Origin: Anisakis pegreffii
Taxonomy: Eukaryota > Nematoda > Chromadorea > Rhabditida > Anisakidae
Assembly: GCA_035041965.1 (NCBI GenBank)
Contig: JAPYMA010000658.1
Span: forward strand, 49,780 to 113,779
Reading direction: 5' to 3'
Length of the DNA: 64,000 nt
Part shown: positions 1 to 12,732 of the stretch, piece after piece
Position numbering within the stretch: the stretch's first letter is position 1
Layout: each line of letters opens with the position of its first letter
Program-made: the position numbers and the translations under genes
The notes under the pieces: generated by a model
Told to the model about the DNA's origin: nothing
Databases searched by the model: none
The model's input: the letters and a program-made list of their open reading frames with translations, nothing else

Positions 1-1040
1 ACAATGGCTTCTCGATTTCTAGGCAAAAACTTTTGCAAGTCTTGAAATCATCGATTTTTGGTTCGCTAGTTAGCATCAACACTGAATTTCTCGGTAATAG
101 GACTTTGGAAAATGCTATCAATTTTCCAGAAGAACCTATTAAATTTGTGAATTATCGTCAGAGAATCATTTTATGGGATACGATTAAAAAACATGAGTTT
201 TTCTGTGGAAAATTGATGATCTACAATATAATCCAGAGTTTTTTATAGATGCAAAATGATCGACAAGAATCATTGCCCTCATAAACTTGTCCATTTCACA
301 GTGAAAAATTGCTCTCATTCAGTTTCAGAATACATTATCATTATGAGAAGGATTCGATTTCAATGAGCCTCTAGGAACATCTCTTATGATGTGTACAAGA
401 TGAGTTCTGCTATATACACTGTGTGTTATGATAAGAAACATTCTTACTAGGATAAGCACTTCAATGATGAGAATTGCAAGCATACGAGGACAATTTCAAG
501 CAGCTCGAATATAAATATGATAAATTCATTTATCGCAATTCACGATTATATTGCACTTCAAACTTGCTTGCGATGGAACAACTCATTCGGATCGTCAACG
601 GAATATGCTGCAAATACTCTACGAGTCATACATTTGATGAATTCTCCGTTAAATCCACAAAAGACTTCTGTTCAGTAGCAAAATTCCACTACTCATGAAA
701 TGATCCTGCATTACGGAACACGTACAATCCCCCTTGAGAGTAAAATCTCAATTTTCATGAAATTTTATCAAATTGCATAAAGTACATAATAAAATAAGCC
801 ATAATTGCCTATAAGACATAATTTGCGAATTAGATATTTCAAAAGCAAATCGTTTTGAGGGGAATAAATGCTCTCATTCATTTATCCGGCCTATTGATTA
901 TGGGCTTTGTAACGGTGCAAAACACCTTAATGTGGAGTTGAACACTAAAAGATTTTCGGCATTTATGGGAGATCTGTCCGTTACACCGCAATTTTAACGA
1001 TTGTATTGCACGTTTGCCCAATAACACGCTTATTTTCTCA
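1..1040. other. AT-rich stretch without a recognisable gene
   Basis: Reading frames here are short and show no recognisable domain, signal peptide or linked exons. I see nothing I can name before the repeat array that begins near 1045. Confidence 0.5.
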
Positions 1041-1044
1041 TATC

Positions 1045-1785
1045 ATCTAATGATGTGAAGGATAAGCATGTTACTGGGCAAAACTGAGGGCACGGTTAGT
1101 TTGGAGATGATGAAGTTATTGCTATTATAATAAAGCACGCATTGATCTATAGTATTACACTTGAGATTCCTTCAGAAAATCACCTGTATATCCTCAGGTA
1201 TGCAAAATCGCCCGACAACATATATACATTTCTGAATGTAGAGAATCTGCTGAATCTAACGACGTAAAGAAATAACCATATTACTGGGCAAACCTGAGGA
1301 CACCGGTAGTTTGAAGATGGTGATGTTATTGGTACTATAGTAATTCTCTACAGATTGAGCGCTGCCGAGCTGCTTGAGATTCCTTCAGAAAATCACCTGT
1401 ATATCCTCAGGTATGCAAAATCGCCCGACAACATATACACATTTCTGAATGTAGAGAATCTGCGGAATCTAACGACGTAAAGAAATAACCATATTACTGG
1501 GCAAACCTGAGGACACCGGTAGTTTGAAGATGGTGATGCTATTGCTATTATAGTAATGTGCATATTGATCTTTAGTGATACACGGCATTAAATTGAGCGC
1601 TGCCGAGTTGCTTGAGATTCCTTCAGAAAATCACCTGTATATCCTCAGGTACGCAAAATCGCCAGGCAACATATATACATTTCTGAAAGTAAAGAATCTG
1701 TGAAATCTAATGATGTAAAGAAATAACCATATTACTGGGCAAACCTAAGAGTACCGTTCGTTTTAACATGATGATCCTGTATTAT
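1045..1785 (-). repeat. Satellite-family array A (minus orientation, ~4 degenerate units)
   Basis: Units of roughly 210-240 bases repeat here, marked by a 'TTACTGGGCAAA' box near 1070, 1279, 1495 and 1733. The boxes alternate with a 'CCTCAGGTATGCAAAATCGCC' type block. Read on the minus strand, these blocks match the boxes of the arrays at 26.0-27.6 kb and 58.9-60.0 kb ('GATTTTGCATAC.TGAGGA', 'CTCAGGTTTGCCCAGTAA'). It is therefore an inverted, more diverged copy of the same dispersed tandem family. Short open frames inside it are not considered genes. Confidence 0.85.
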
Positions 1786-1789
1786 GTAG

Positions 1790-2830
1790 CGAACATGGTT
1801 AGGCTGATCCCCAGTTTCGACAGGCATTCGTTCGGTTTATTCAGTGCTTAGGTTATGGAAATTATCTAGTTTAAAAACATTCATTTACGTCACTGGGGAT
1901 TATCCGTCATGACAATTTCACTTCGTTCTATGATTATATCTTCTCTCTGTTTCTGCTGTGACTTTTTCTATAATGGTTGTTAAATGGAATATTAACTGAA
2001 ATGAATAATTTCGTTCCGTCGTTTAGGAATTGGTCTTTATAAATGTGGCGATAGTCATGCGTCGTTCAAAAAAATGTGACGAGGTGAGTCTCACAGCGAT
2101 CATCGAACTGGATGAACTTTCATTTGAGTATTACATGTAGTACGAATTACATGTAGTACATGCAATGATGTCATTATTATATAATATTTTCTGCGAAGAG
2201 GGGATATCACTGAGATTAATCCACAAACAGGGGAGGGATCTTTAGGAGGTGATACCACTGGCGCTTTATCGAACCGGAGATGTTTGCTTGTATGCTGAAA
2301 GCTGCTTTGACCCACACTTACCAGTTCGATGGCACTGGAGTTTTGGCCAATGTAATCTTAACTTTAGATGCTTGTTTGCATTTGGTATTTTGATTAATTT
2401 TTTTCATGTACGTACCGTAATTTTATCCAGCTTCTTGCTTTATTCTCCATTAGAATCGCGATAGTGATAGTCGATGTGTTCACCATGTCGAGTTGCTGAT
2501 AGCGGATGTGTTTACCATATCAAAGATCGTGGACAGATTATCAAATGATAATTAGATTTCAGTTGAACATAATTTTCTGCGAAATGAAACCTTTGACCCT
2601 TTTCTTCCAAAATCAACAACTCCACCAAATATTCTTACGTTTCATAATAGCGTTTACAGATCGGCTGCGGCTTGGAGGAATGGTGCGCCATGCAGCCAGC
2701 CAACTGCGTCAAGTCATCCCAGCATAACTGCAGGCCTGTTTTTGTTGGATATTTTTTTTTCTGTTGAGGTTTTTCAAATTGAGAAGTAAGAACAAGTTTA
2801 TTGCTGAAGTTATAGTTCAAGATGGGCACG
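1790..2830. other. No recognisable feature
   Basis: Overlapping frames on both strands between 2100 and 2730 lack domain signatures and splice partners. I see only a short direct duplication ('ACATGTAGTAC', near 2141-2161). Confidence 0.4.
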
Positions 2831-2849
2831 GTTGAGAAAGAGTAGAGCT

Positions 2850-3690
2850 TTCCTATGCATAGTAGGCGGAGGACATAAGTTTGGAAAGTTCTCTTGGATA
2901 GTGACATCAGGCAATTGAGTTACTTTTATTGCTGTCCCTTTTTACAATGTACACATTCCTAAGCAAGAGGGAATTATTCTTGGGTGGACTTCTTACTACA
3001 ACTATCATTTTGGTGGTGTGAATGTGATCGGGTGTCAACTGTAACAATTGACTAGATTCACTGTTCCTGCAGAAGCTTACTTGTGTGCGAAGTTTACTAG
3101 CACTAGTGCATAGTAAGCGGAGGACATAAGTTTGGAAAGTTCTCTTGGATAGTGGGTTAAGGCAATTGCGACATTCGATCACATCTGAGAGAAGAAACTC
3201 TAGAAAGGTGTAGTAAGAAGTTCACTTCTAAGAATGAGACTTTTCTTCCTACCATGTACACATTCCGTAAGCAGGAGGGAATTATTCTTGGGTGGACCTC
3301 TTGCTACAAATATTATTTTAATGGTGTTAATGTGATCGGGTGCCAATTGTAACAATTGACTAGATTCACTGTTCTTGCAGAAGCTTACTTGTGTGCGAAG
3401 TTTACTATGCACTAGTGCATAGTAAGCGGAGGACATAAGTTTGGAAAGTTCTCTTGGATAGTGGGTTAAGGCAATTGCGACATTCGATCACATCTGAGAG
3501 AAGAAACTATAGAAAGGTGTAGTAAGAAGTTCACTTCTAAGAATGAGACTTTTCGTCCTACCATGTACACATTCCGTGAGCAGGAGGGAATTATTCTTGG
3601 GTGATATATTCTAATGGTGTCAATTATATCAATTGCCTAGATTCATTGTTCTTGCAGAAGCTTATTTGTGTGCGAAGTTTATTGTGCATC
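2850..3690. repeat. ~310-bp tandem repeat, nearly three copies
   Basis: The block 'GCATAGTAAGCGGAGGACAT' recurs near 2858 (variant), 3109 and 3418. The sequence between copies is nearly identical for about 310 bases. It includes 'GAAGTTCACTTCTAAGAATG', 'GAGGGAATTATTCTTGGGTG' and a closing 'TGCAGAAGCTTACTTGTGTG'. The first copy has an internal deletion and the last stops near 3690. The minus-strand frames in the units share protein segments only because the DNA is duplicated. Confidence 0.9.
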
Positions 3691-3699
3691 ATACAATGG

Positions 3700-4130
3700 C
3701 TAAAAAATACTTTATCAGCCGTGACCTTATAATTATTTCTACTCATTAGTATCGTTACTGTCGTTTCACAGTAAAATCATGAGCAGTAAATGAAGTGGAG
3801 GTTTCATCTTGATTCATTTGTGTATACTATTGATTCTGATCAATGAATTTTCATGTCAATTCCCGAAAGATTAGGTATACTACGATGTGCTCGACTACTT
3901 TATTAACGATGGAGGAACATCAGGGCAAGCGGCTAAAAACTGGTAATAGCATTGCATTTTCCGGGTTTTTTAAGTGCACTTTCCAAGTTTTTTCGGTTTT
4001 TATCTCATGAATATTGATTCATTTAAATTATGTCCAAATTTTAGGTTATCTTTTGTTGAAAATTCTGTATTATACCAAGAATTTGGGTATCGAATGATAG
4101 AGGATTGTTTCGTCAATTTCTCTCTACAAT
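3700..4130. other. No recognisable feature
   Basis: AT-rich spacer between two tandem repeats. No coding signal, RNA gene or clear repeat was seen. Confidence 0.4.
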
Positions 4131-4139
4131 TTCAGCATG

Positions 4140-5230
4140 GTTTAGGTTAGAAGCCGTTGACGACGCAGTGGCAGGTTTCGTTGGTGGAGGCAGGCGGGCT
4201 GTTGAAATTAGTAATGGTTCGAATCACTGTAAGGTTTTACTGTTTTTAATCATGTTTTTTATGAATTGTGAATTATGAAATCAATCATATTTTTATGAAT
4301 TTATGAATATTTTCTCATGTTATCAAGTAGAATGCAATATTTCATCGTTTTGGAGCATGCAGAAATAAAGAAAATGATAAAAGGAGAAGTTAGATAGTGT
4401 GAGGTGAAATGGTGATAAAGTTTTCGGGGTTGATTTTTGTCAATAACTTTACTAAATTCCAGACTAAGAGCGTCAACGGCACGGCACATTGGCAGATGTG
4501 GTTGGAGTAAATTGGGAGGGCACCGGATCCAGTTGAGGTTCGTGTTCTTCTAACGTTTTACGTCTTTTTTCCCAATAGATTTTTTGAAATATTTTTTCGC
4601 GTTATCAGCTGGATCGAAATATTTCACGATTCAGCTACGTTTTGTCGCAAAAAAACGGGGAAATTGATTGAGGGAAGAGTTGAATACAAAGAAGTGAAAT
4701 AATGTCAAAATTATCAGGGTCCATTTTTGTTAGCAACTTTGTTATCTTTGCAGGTATGAGCGTCGCTGGCGCAGTGGCAGACGGCTTCGGTGGAGAGTTG
4801 GAGGGCGATGTAGGTGGTCGAGGTTCGAGTCCTCCTCATGTTTTACGTTTTTTTCAATAGATTTTTTGGAGTATTTTCTCATGTTAACAGAGGTAGTTAA
4901 ATATTTCATGACTCGATTAGGTTTTATCGCAGAAATAAGGAAATTCAGGAAGGAAGAGTTGAATGACGGGGGTTGAAATGTTGTCAAAATTTTCAGGGTC
5001 CATTTTTGTCAGTAACTTCAGCATATTATAGACAAACAGCACCAGTGGCGCAGTGGCAGACGTCTTTGGCGGAGGCTGCGAAGATGTTGGGCGTTGTCAA
5101 GGTTCGAGTTCTCCTTACGACTTGGGGTTTTACAGCAGATTTTTTAGAACATTTTCATGTGCTATCAGTCAGATTGCAACCTTTCACTCTCTTGTAGAAA
5201 CTTTTAATCCTCCAACATCCAGCTTACATG
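4140..5230 (+). repeat. Tandem array of four tRNA-like (SINE-like) units, ~280-320 bp each
   Basis: Four diverged units follow one another. Each holds an A-box-like segment (best: 'TGGCGCAGTGGCAGACG', near 4767 and 5045) and, 40-55 bases later, a B-box-like segment (GGTTCGAATCAC at 4216, GGTTCG at 4537, GGTTCGAGTCC at 4822, GGTTCGAGTTC at 5101). Between them lies a shared tail with 'TTTTCTCATGTTA', 'AAATATTTCA' and 'AAATTTTCAGGGTCCATTTTTGT'. Spacing of the B boxes is 321, 285 and 279 bases. I could not fold any unit into a full cloverleaf, so these are tRNA-derived repeats rather than tRNA genes. They may be a SINE that became tandem. Confidence 0.65.
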
Positions 5231-5690
5231 CGGGATCCTTTGTATGGTAGGTACTACCGGCTGACTGTCAGGCCAATATGACGGTAGCTATTAGGATATT
5301 TGAAATCGTCAAAAATCCGTTATAGTGAAGGGAAAAGCGTTGAGGTTTCTCTATTTTTTCTCTATTTGGAGATGAGGATTTTATTTCTTAAGCTTGGAGA
5401 TAAGGCTGCTCTACCTTCAGGGCTTCTCGATACTCGTTAATATTAACATGGTGAGGAGTGGACGAAAAGAAAGTGAGGCCGTAGACGCACAACAAATACG
5501 AGACGTATGGTAGGAGGAGGATGTGATCGAAGGATTTTGTGATATTGTGATAATTGTGATTTTGTAATATTGTATTGTTGATAATATTGTTTGCTATATA
5601 ACCCTCAATATACTCTGCAGAGAGTGAGGGATGTATAAAGTTTTAACGTGTTGTTAAATTCTGACGAAAGAGCTGTAATTATAGCTCTTT
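5231..5690. other. No recognisable gene; short hairpin at its right end
   Basis: AT-rich spacer with a 'TTGTGATATTGTGATAATTG' low-complexity patch. A 'CGAAAGAGCT...AGCTCTTTCG' inverted repeat (about 5665-5692) sits just before the structured-RNA candidate. A TATA-like 'ATGTATAAAG' near 5631 could be promoter or LTR-like sequence; I cannot decide. Confidence 0.35.
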
Positions 5691-5714
5691 CGAGTGGTAC
5701 CTTCGGTTGGGACA

Positions 5715-5966
5715 GGGTTCTGTAAGGTGCTCCCATCTTTCTTTCAGGCCTAAGGATTTCGGATTGATTTGGGATAGTCTGAATTATGTGCAAAACGTTA
5801 GCACCTTACCACCCTGGCTTCGGTAGCAACCTGCGGGTTTCCGCACTTTATGGTGTCGGTTGCCTGCATTTGCATGCCGAACCCAATCGGCAGGTATTAC
5901 CAAGGCCAGCTGTTTAGCGAAACGGAGATGGGTGCCCGTCTAGCAAACAGCTTGGCCTTTTTTTTT
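5715..5966 (+). ncRNA. Candidate structured Pol III-type RNA ending in hairpin and T9
   Basis: This stretch is richer in G+C than its surroundings and full of complementary segments. A perfect 10-bp pairing (5722-5731 with 5800-5809) is extended inward by TCCCA/TGGGA. A small hairpin TGCGG/CCGCA lies at 5832-5845, another TGCCG/CGGCA at 5875-5892, and a 14-bp stem with one bulge pairs 5902-5915 with 5945-5959. A run of nine T follows (5958-5966), as at RNA polymerase III terminators. The block 'CCGCACTTTATGGTG' and 'GCGAAACGGAG...CCCGTC' faintly recall the S domain of SRP (7SL) RNA. However, the strand that should close helix 5 is absent, so I do not claim it. It could also be part of a mobile element. 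Confidence 0.4.
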
Positions 5967-6233
5967 CTTCCGTCTGGTATTGGAAGGTAGGTGTTGGTGT
6001 TACGCTCGTTGCCGAGAAATTTGAAATTCGCGCCTTTTTCTGAACCAGTTAAGAATGATGGATGCTGACATTGCGAAAAATATTCTGTTGATTCGAACAA
6101 TGTTAGACGCACCTCTGATCCGAGAACTTCGTTCAGTGAGTTTTTCGTGACAAGATTTCATAATTTAAATATCTCCTTCCACTCTACTGCAGTGAGAACA
6201 TCGCATCTATTACGGAAAGGGACTGAAGGGAGA

Positions 6234-6355
6234 GAATATTCGAAGATTATCTCTTGGAAATTGTACAGTTGAAAAGCTGCCGTTTACATCATTGTCAGTG
6301 ATGTAAATGGTAGTTTTCAACTGTATAATTTTCACGAGATAATCTTTGAATATTC
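6234..6355. repeat. Imperfect inverted repeat with ~57-base arms (fold-back element)
   Basis: Both arms carry 'GAATATTC.AAGATTATCTC', 'TTGTACAGTTGAAAA' and 'TTTACATCA' in inverted order around a ~10-base loop (near 6293). A few substitutions and small indels separate the arms. It looks like a small fold-back transposable element or hairpin-forming palindrome. Confidence 0.85.
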
Positions 6356-6359
6356 CAAA

Positions 6360-9120
6360 CGAATGCTGTATCTCGAGTTTGAGAAAAATATGTGTGTTGT
6401 CGAAGGATCAAATCATTTTGATTGGAAGTGTATCTTTATATCTTTATGAGGTGGAATGCTGGAAATCCATGGAATTCAAGTGAACCCAAATACAAGATTT
6501 GTCTGCGTATGGTGCAAGTTTGCTGTCAGTATGGTGGACTGTACAATATAAATTAACATCGGTGTGTTCTCAATTTTCGCATAAAATGACAAGAAAATGT
6601 TTCCGAACGGAACTGTAGAAAATTTCGCTTACGGATAAATTTACAGTTGAATTTGACTGATTGTGAATATAATGGGAATAAGCAGACAAGTGTTAACGGG
6701 TACGTTTATCAATAATGATTTCTGAGATGTTGTTAAGACATTCATTCATCTTCCCTATAATCCCTTTTGCATTTGCGCACTCCACTGTGTGGATGATGCA
6801 TAAGAGCTGTACTAAGTCTTCTGTAATGATTCATTTGGTTTCGATAGTCTGCGTTGTTTTTTGTTTGGCTTTTTATTTGTGTTGTTGCGTTGTTGTGCGA
6901 GTTGTTTTTGTTCTAAACGAAGGCTTTGATGGATGGCTAAGAGCGGGATTGGTTGGGTCATTAAAAGGGTATAATCGCATCGTGTCTATGGCCTTGCAAT
7001 TTGCCTGAAACAAACAGTCGGTCCCACAAAGAAATGGTGCATCGTTCGAGTGATGGCGGTCAAATGGCGCGTCGATTTCGTGTTGCTGCTGTTCATCTCT
7101 CTCTGATCAGCATCGATTGATCGAAGGAAACACTTTGATCAATTTGTTGCTGTTGTGTTCGATTTGAACACATTCTACATTCTGTCTTATCGTTATTTGC
7201 ATTTTCTAATTCAACATCTTTTAGAACGCTTAAAAATCTTCCCAAAAGACTATCACTGTCCTCTCAAGGAATTCGAATTTCCAATCAAATTTCAGGTGAT
7301 ATTTCAGGATTCCATTTTCGCACCGTACAGAATCGCTCAATTCATCGCGCAAATTTCGTTCGACTGTTGTTATATGAATATAAATACTTTAAAAGTTGCA
7401 AATTTTCAGATGAACAAATGGACGATTTGCACTTCCTATTGCATTGAGAGCTTTATCGCTCTATTGCTCTTCGAAACAACGACAACGGAATTTTTCCATT
7501 CTGTTCACCTATTGACCACTCAGACTTAACGCCATCACCGTTGCAAAATTAAGCACAAAGCCAAAATGATTACGTTTAGCAGTTTGTTTTATATGCTAAA
7601 CGCCTTTCGAAAGATTATCATGATCCAACTGCATATGCACGTTAAAACTATTCATCAAGTTCCAGTTTTCTTTAATAAAGAACATCAAACTACTTGATGA
7701 GGATTTACTAATATTCCACGCTTAAAGAATGCGAGAAACTTTAAAATTTTCATTCATCATACCAAAATGAAATTAAATTAAACTTCGACGGAATCAAATC
7801 AATTCAACTCTCATTTACCATTATTTTTGATCGCCTAAGACCATTTAATCCTTAATCGGGCACAGGTTCTCAATCAATCAATCCACTGTTATAAACTCCA
7901 CTAAAATTTTGATCTTGATTTATCATGTCGATCGAACTCATCATGTTGCCGACATCTTCAAAGAATATCCCAAAGATTTGGCATATCTATATCCGGCAGT
8001 CTAACATCCGACGTTATCTAAATCACTAACTAATCTCACAGTCAATCACTCGTTCTAAATATCAACGAGCTAACGCAGCCTCAAGCGATATAGGAAAAAA
8101 AGAAACTCTTGATCCCTCATGTATGGATAGGCACCATTAGACGCTCGTTAACTTCAAACAGAAACCGATTCTTCCATAATCTCATTTCCGATATCAAATC
8201 TGACAACTCGTACCTCATGAAATACGATCGATCAATGCTTTAAGATATTCATAATCCAATTCGTTATTGCAAAACAATTATAATCTCAACATCATTGACA
8301 CTTTGATAAGCAATATCACATTGGTGAAAACATTTATGAACGGTGCAAAAATTCCATCGTTCACATTTTATCATCAGTTAATATTTGGTTATATGATGCT
8401 CATCTTAGGTGATAGGTGAGCATTGTTCTTCCAGCTGAAAGTGAAAATTCTTCCTCAGTTTTTCTGCAAAAAATGTTATCAACTCTGGTTTTCTTTCGAT
8501 TTATGTCCATTAACTTTACGTGTTCTTATCCATACTATCAAAGTCTGATGAATTATTCCTGTGTTAGAATAATAATTCATCATAGCCAGCGAATCCTTTA
8601 GCAATTTAGTTCAACTGAACAACTATCAGATTCGAACATCTTCAATCTGAACTCAAGTTTTTTGAATCTGATGTTGTCCGTCTCTTTCATACATGATCTA
8701 CTTGGGTTGTCAAATTGCTTCCTCCCTTATCATCATATCAATGCTTTGATATAGTTTTCTTGTGAAAGCCTTGAGTGCTCGCCTTGCGATTTGTACTCAC
8801 AAACTTGAGGTGTTTGTCTAGAATGATCTCAAAGAAGAATTTGGAGGAATGAAAGGAAATGAAACTGGGAAGATGATCTGTTCCAGTTGATCGTGTGATT
8901 TTAGTGGTGGCAATAGCAACAGAGTAAAATTCTTGATAAGAAAGTTTCTAATTCCGATTCTTTAGCATTTCTAAAAATAAAACAGTTCCATGACCGTTTC
9001 GTGCAAGCCCCATTTGCGTTCTTCTCGCGTTCACATCAAAATGCTTTCATTGTAATTATCGATGTGAATGTTTTTAGTGTATATAACATAACTGTGAACC
9101 AAGAGCGTCTTCACATCGAC
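6360..9120. other. Long AT-rich stretch without a supported gene
   Basis: The longest frames (6715-7008 and 7155-7529, +) have skewed hydrophobic composition, no family signature and no matching exons. They may be chance frames or untranslated or intronic sequence of the gene starting at 9122. A 'CTCTCTCTGATCAGC' stretch near 7099 is unremarkable. I see no RNA gene or repeat. Confidence 0.4.
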
Positions 9121-9121
9121 A

Positions 9122-12100
9122 ATGTCGAATTTTCTGAAAATGTTTCGGTCGAAGAAAGGAGGCGATAAAGAAAATGACGCGCCTACTGAGGAGGTATTTT
9201 GCATTTGAGATTTTTTGCCGATCAATTGAGATTCGTTATCTTCAATGCGAATCTTATACTCATTGCTTTAAGTTTCACAATTATTGTGATAGTGAAGGCA
9301 ATGAAACTTACTAACAAATATTTGAACACCAAGAAACTATCGTTATCATTTCTACAAAAGACCACTGATAAGGAATTTCACTTTGCTCTCGATATCAAAT
9401 TGAGATCAAACGATAATTTCAATTTTAGTTTTAGTTCCGTGTCGAATAATAATTATATTCAAATTGCCATACTCAAATAGCCACTCACAACAGATGATAG
9501 TCACAATACGCAAAATTGATATGCAATAGACACAATATCCAGATTGTGAAGTTCTTCGAATCAGACTGAATAAAACTCAGCCTATTCAAAGCTAAATTGC
9601 CCAATAAAGCTGAATGAACAAGCCACAAGGCTGTATTAAATTTTAATCAGTAGTATCACTGTATATTGTATATAGAGTATTGTCTTAAATACACTCGTTA
9701 TCCAGTATCTTTGCAGGAATCAATGGCAGGTGGACATCGTTTATCATCACGTGGCAGTGTAAGACGTGATGCCAAACGTTATTCGTCCAGATTCACCGAT
9801 GACACATTCTTGAAGCCATCTGCACCCTATCATACTGTAACCCAGCCTAAGCAGACTAAAGGATCTCGATCGTGTGTGGGTGTGGGTCGCGATGAATACG
9901 ATCATTTTAGATTTGAGCAGCCTTTTAGAGAGAGGGTATTTTTCAGTATTAATTTTAAAGTTCATCATTGTCTTCAGTATCGATGACTGTACTACTCTCC
10001 GTGGTAGCACTGAATAAAAATAGATAAGAATGTTTGCTTTTGAAGATAAGAACGTACTCAAGGTACTGAAAGGACCTTAATCACTGAGGCAGGTAAATTG
10101 GGGAGAAAGCGGAAAGAACGACTTCCCATTAATGCCTCAATGGTTCACTTTAACAGAGCTATTCCCAATTCTGAAGAAAAATGTTTGAACAGTGGGGATC
10201 TGTATCATTCCCTGTAGTTACAGGCTTGATTGCATTTGATACTGTGCATTAGCAAACATACACTGAACCAATCTTCATTGTGTACGTTCACTGCAAGCCT
10301 AAGACATTTTCTGTGGGTTATGAGTATGCATTGTGAATCCCGAGGCGTATTTGTAGATGTTTTACGATATTTTATGAATAGTTTTGGGATGAATTTTCAG
10401 AACGGTTCAAGATACAACAACAAACGATTGTACAGTAATGCGTCAGAATTTGGAAGAGACACAAACTTGTCGTCTTCGATCAATATCAACACTTATGACC
10501 CCGAATTGGGTGATTCAGATGATTCTTATGACTCAATACGGAGATCGAGAACACTGAAGAGTGATGACACTATCAAGGTATTATTTGCAACGAGTTATTA
10601 TCGTTATTTTCATTAGTATTACTAATATCATTATTATTGATGCCCTCACATTATGTGATCGTTTTTTTGTCAATGAATCTAACCTAATTGGAATATTAAG
10701 GCACTGGAAGCAAAACTGGAGTCATTTGCTTATCGACTGCGTAAAGAGGAGGATAAAAAGAACGCTTATAAGCAGAAACTGATGTCCGAAAGGATAATCC
10801 GACAGCATGTGGAGGCGAAATTCGTGGAGGATATTCAGAGATTGACGAAATTAATTGACACGTTGAAGAACGAAAACAAAAGTTATCGAAATAAGATCAA
10901 CAGCCTCGAATCGGTACTTCATTCTGCTCACCTGATTTCAGTACATTCTAAACTGCATTGAGCAGAAATAAAAATTGAATTGGTTACAGTTGAAAACCCC
11001 ATCTGATTCTTAAAATCTCATTTTTGAATGAAACAAGTTTAGTGGAAAGATCAAAGGAAGTCAAATCATTCTCCCGAAGTGTGGGATTTCGAACAAATCC
11101 GACAGAATTCTCAACTTGACTGAAGTTTGATCGGACTTTAAGCATCATATCAAACATTAACTGAGCCTTGTTCAAGCATGATTTAAGCTGCTATTGTTAC
11201 CACTTTCTCTTATCGTTCACCATATAATTCCAATGAAGTAATCTCCTTCCAAGTTCGGAACAACTCAAAATAATCGAATCTCATAAGCATATTCTCATCT
11301 ATCCACGTTTTTGAGGGGTAATAAGAAGTAAACATTCGCGAAACTTTACCTAGATGAATAGATATGATAAGATACATGTCCAGTTCAAAGTTTGCCAGAC
11401 GATGGCTGTAGGAGCCGATGTGTCACAATAAATCATTTTCTTGTGTGGTACTCTAAAGCCGGTGACTATCAGTCACCAAAAATTTCGAGAAGAAACTTCA
11501 ACTTTGAAGTGTGATCGCACCCAAATTCGTGCGTGTATCCATATTTTACTTAAGGAAAAGTTCCTTGGATAACTCACAGCTAGTCTTCTCACATGGTTTT
11601 CAATGAGCGTTCAGAAGAATGCCTTTATACCAACGCATATACTGTGCATCCTAGACTTTTGCCATTCTAGACTTTTCAGTGGTACACATAGGACTGGAAA
11701 AATAATTTTTTAGCAGTTAAAGGAGTCAAAACATATGAGCCGTGATTTGAAACTTCGCAATGAATCAGCGATGAACACTCACCACTTCACAACCACCAAC
11801 ACACCGTCATCTCTGTTCAATTCTCCACCGTCCACCTCTAACGAACAGTCATCGCTGAATGGTGCCGGTGAGATTCTGTGCACTGCATCTGGATCAACAC
11901 TACCCATTCATTCGATTGTAAATCCGTTCAATTCAACCGATGATATCGATGAAGTGAAAAACTTCCGTATTAGTGAGGTGCGTGCGTTTGTATTAGTTTC
12001 GTAAGTGATCAGGAATTTCCTGACGTAATGCATCAGTATCAACGATATCTTTAATGAATTGACAGTGAATAAATTATTCGCTGACTGATATTTTTGTTCA

Positions 12101-12732
12101 CGGAGATATTAGCATTATTGTGTTGGCTGGCCATGTTATGAAACGTTTCTAACAATGCTGACTGCTGTGCGATTTCATTTGCTCTTCCCTATTCGACTTT
12201 GACTTCGTTTGCTACATCGCAACAAACTCATTTTCTCTCTGCTTCAATCTCAAAGATGCACAAGTACATGCATAAGCATAAGATACACAAGTATATTATT
12301 GCTGAGTGCATATATTACTGCTATCATCTTTACACAAAACCATTTTACTCATAAAAGATTGCATGACTGAACTGACTGAATAAATGCAATCGCTATGAAT
12401 AAAACAGTTCATTTCAGATGCGTGACATGCACTCAACACTCGAAATAGCTAGATGTTCAACAGACTCAATAATGCATCAACGGGCATTAAACAAAAAGAA
12501 CGCAAAAACTCAGAATGCAGATGGAAATTCAATTGAGTCAACAATTTTAGAGGAAGACACCTCGACTACTGGAACCATTGAATCAACGTTAACAATTACA
12601 ACGGATTCTGGAAGAAGACGACGAAAAAATAGAAACGGCAAAAAGTCGATCCTGAGAAGATCGCTGAGTGATAGCGACACGTATACGTTGCAATCGATCG
12701 TCAATCCCACCAGAATGACGACCGATCTTTAG
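9122..12732 (+). CDS. Coiled-coil cytoplasmic protein, six exons, 419 aa, family not recognised
   Basis: The exons are 9122-9193, 9717-9935, 10401-10577, 10701-10913, 11714-11977 and 12418-12732. All junctions are phase 0 with GT/AG ends, which strongly supports one gene. The ATG opens a short basic N-terminus (MSNFLKMFRSKKGG) rich in Lys. Exons 2-3 encode a polar Ser/Arg/Asp region (for example SDDSYDSIRRSRTLKSDD). Exon 4 is a heptad-like charged helix of about 71 residues, from EAKLESFAYRLRKEED to NKINSLES, probably a coiled coil. The C-terminal part is Ser/Thr-rich with a basic RRRRKNRNGKKSILRRS cluster. The motif SIVNP occurs twice, once in exon 5 and once near the end. No signal peptide or membrane helix is visible. 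The role is unknown; a scaffold or cytoskeletal adaptor is only a guess. Confidence 0.8.

Noticed and set aside
4973..5250. Overlapping 65-74 codon + strand frames
   Set aside because: They lie across the tRNA-like units of the tandem array and vary between units with no coding conservation.
5715..5966. SRP (7SL) RNA gene
   Set aside because: Only short segments resemble the S domain; the 3' strand that should close helix 5 is missing, so it is reported only as an unassigned structured RNA.
7155..7529. 124-codon + strand frame as a gene
   Set aside because: Composition follows the AT-rich background, with no conserved motif, signal peptide or matching exon.
9666..9986. 106-codon frame as a single-exon gene, and the overlapping minus-strand 104-codon frame
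   Set aside because: The central part is exon 2 of the coiled-coil gene, bounded by TTGCAG and a GT donor; the flanks are intron and the minus frame is its shadow.
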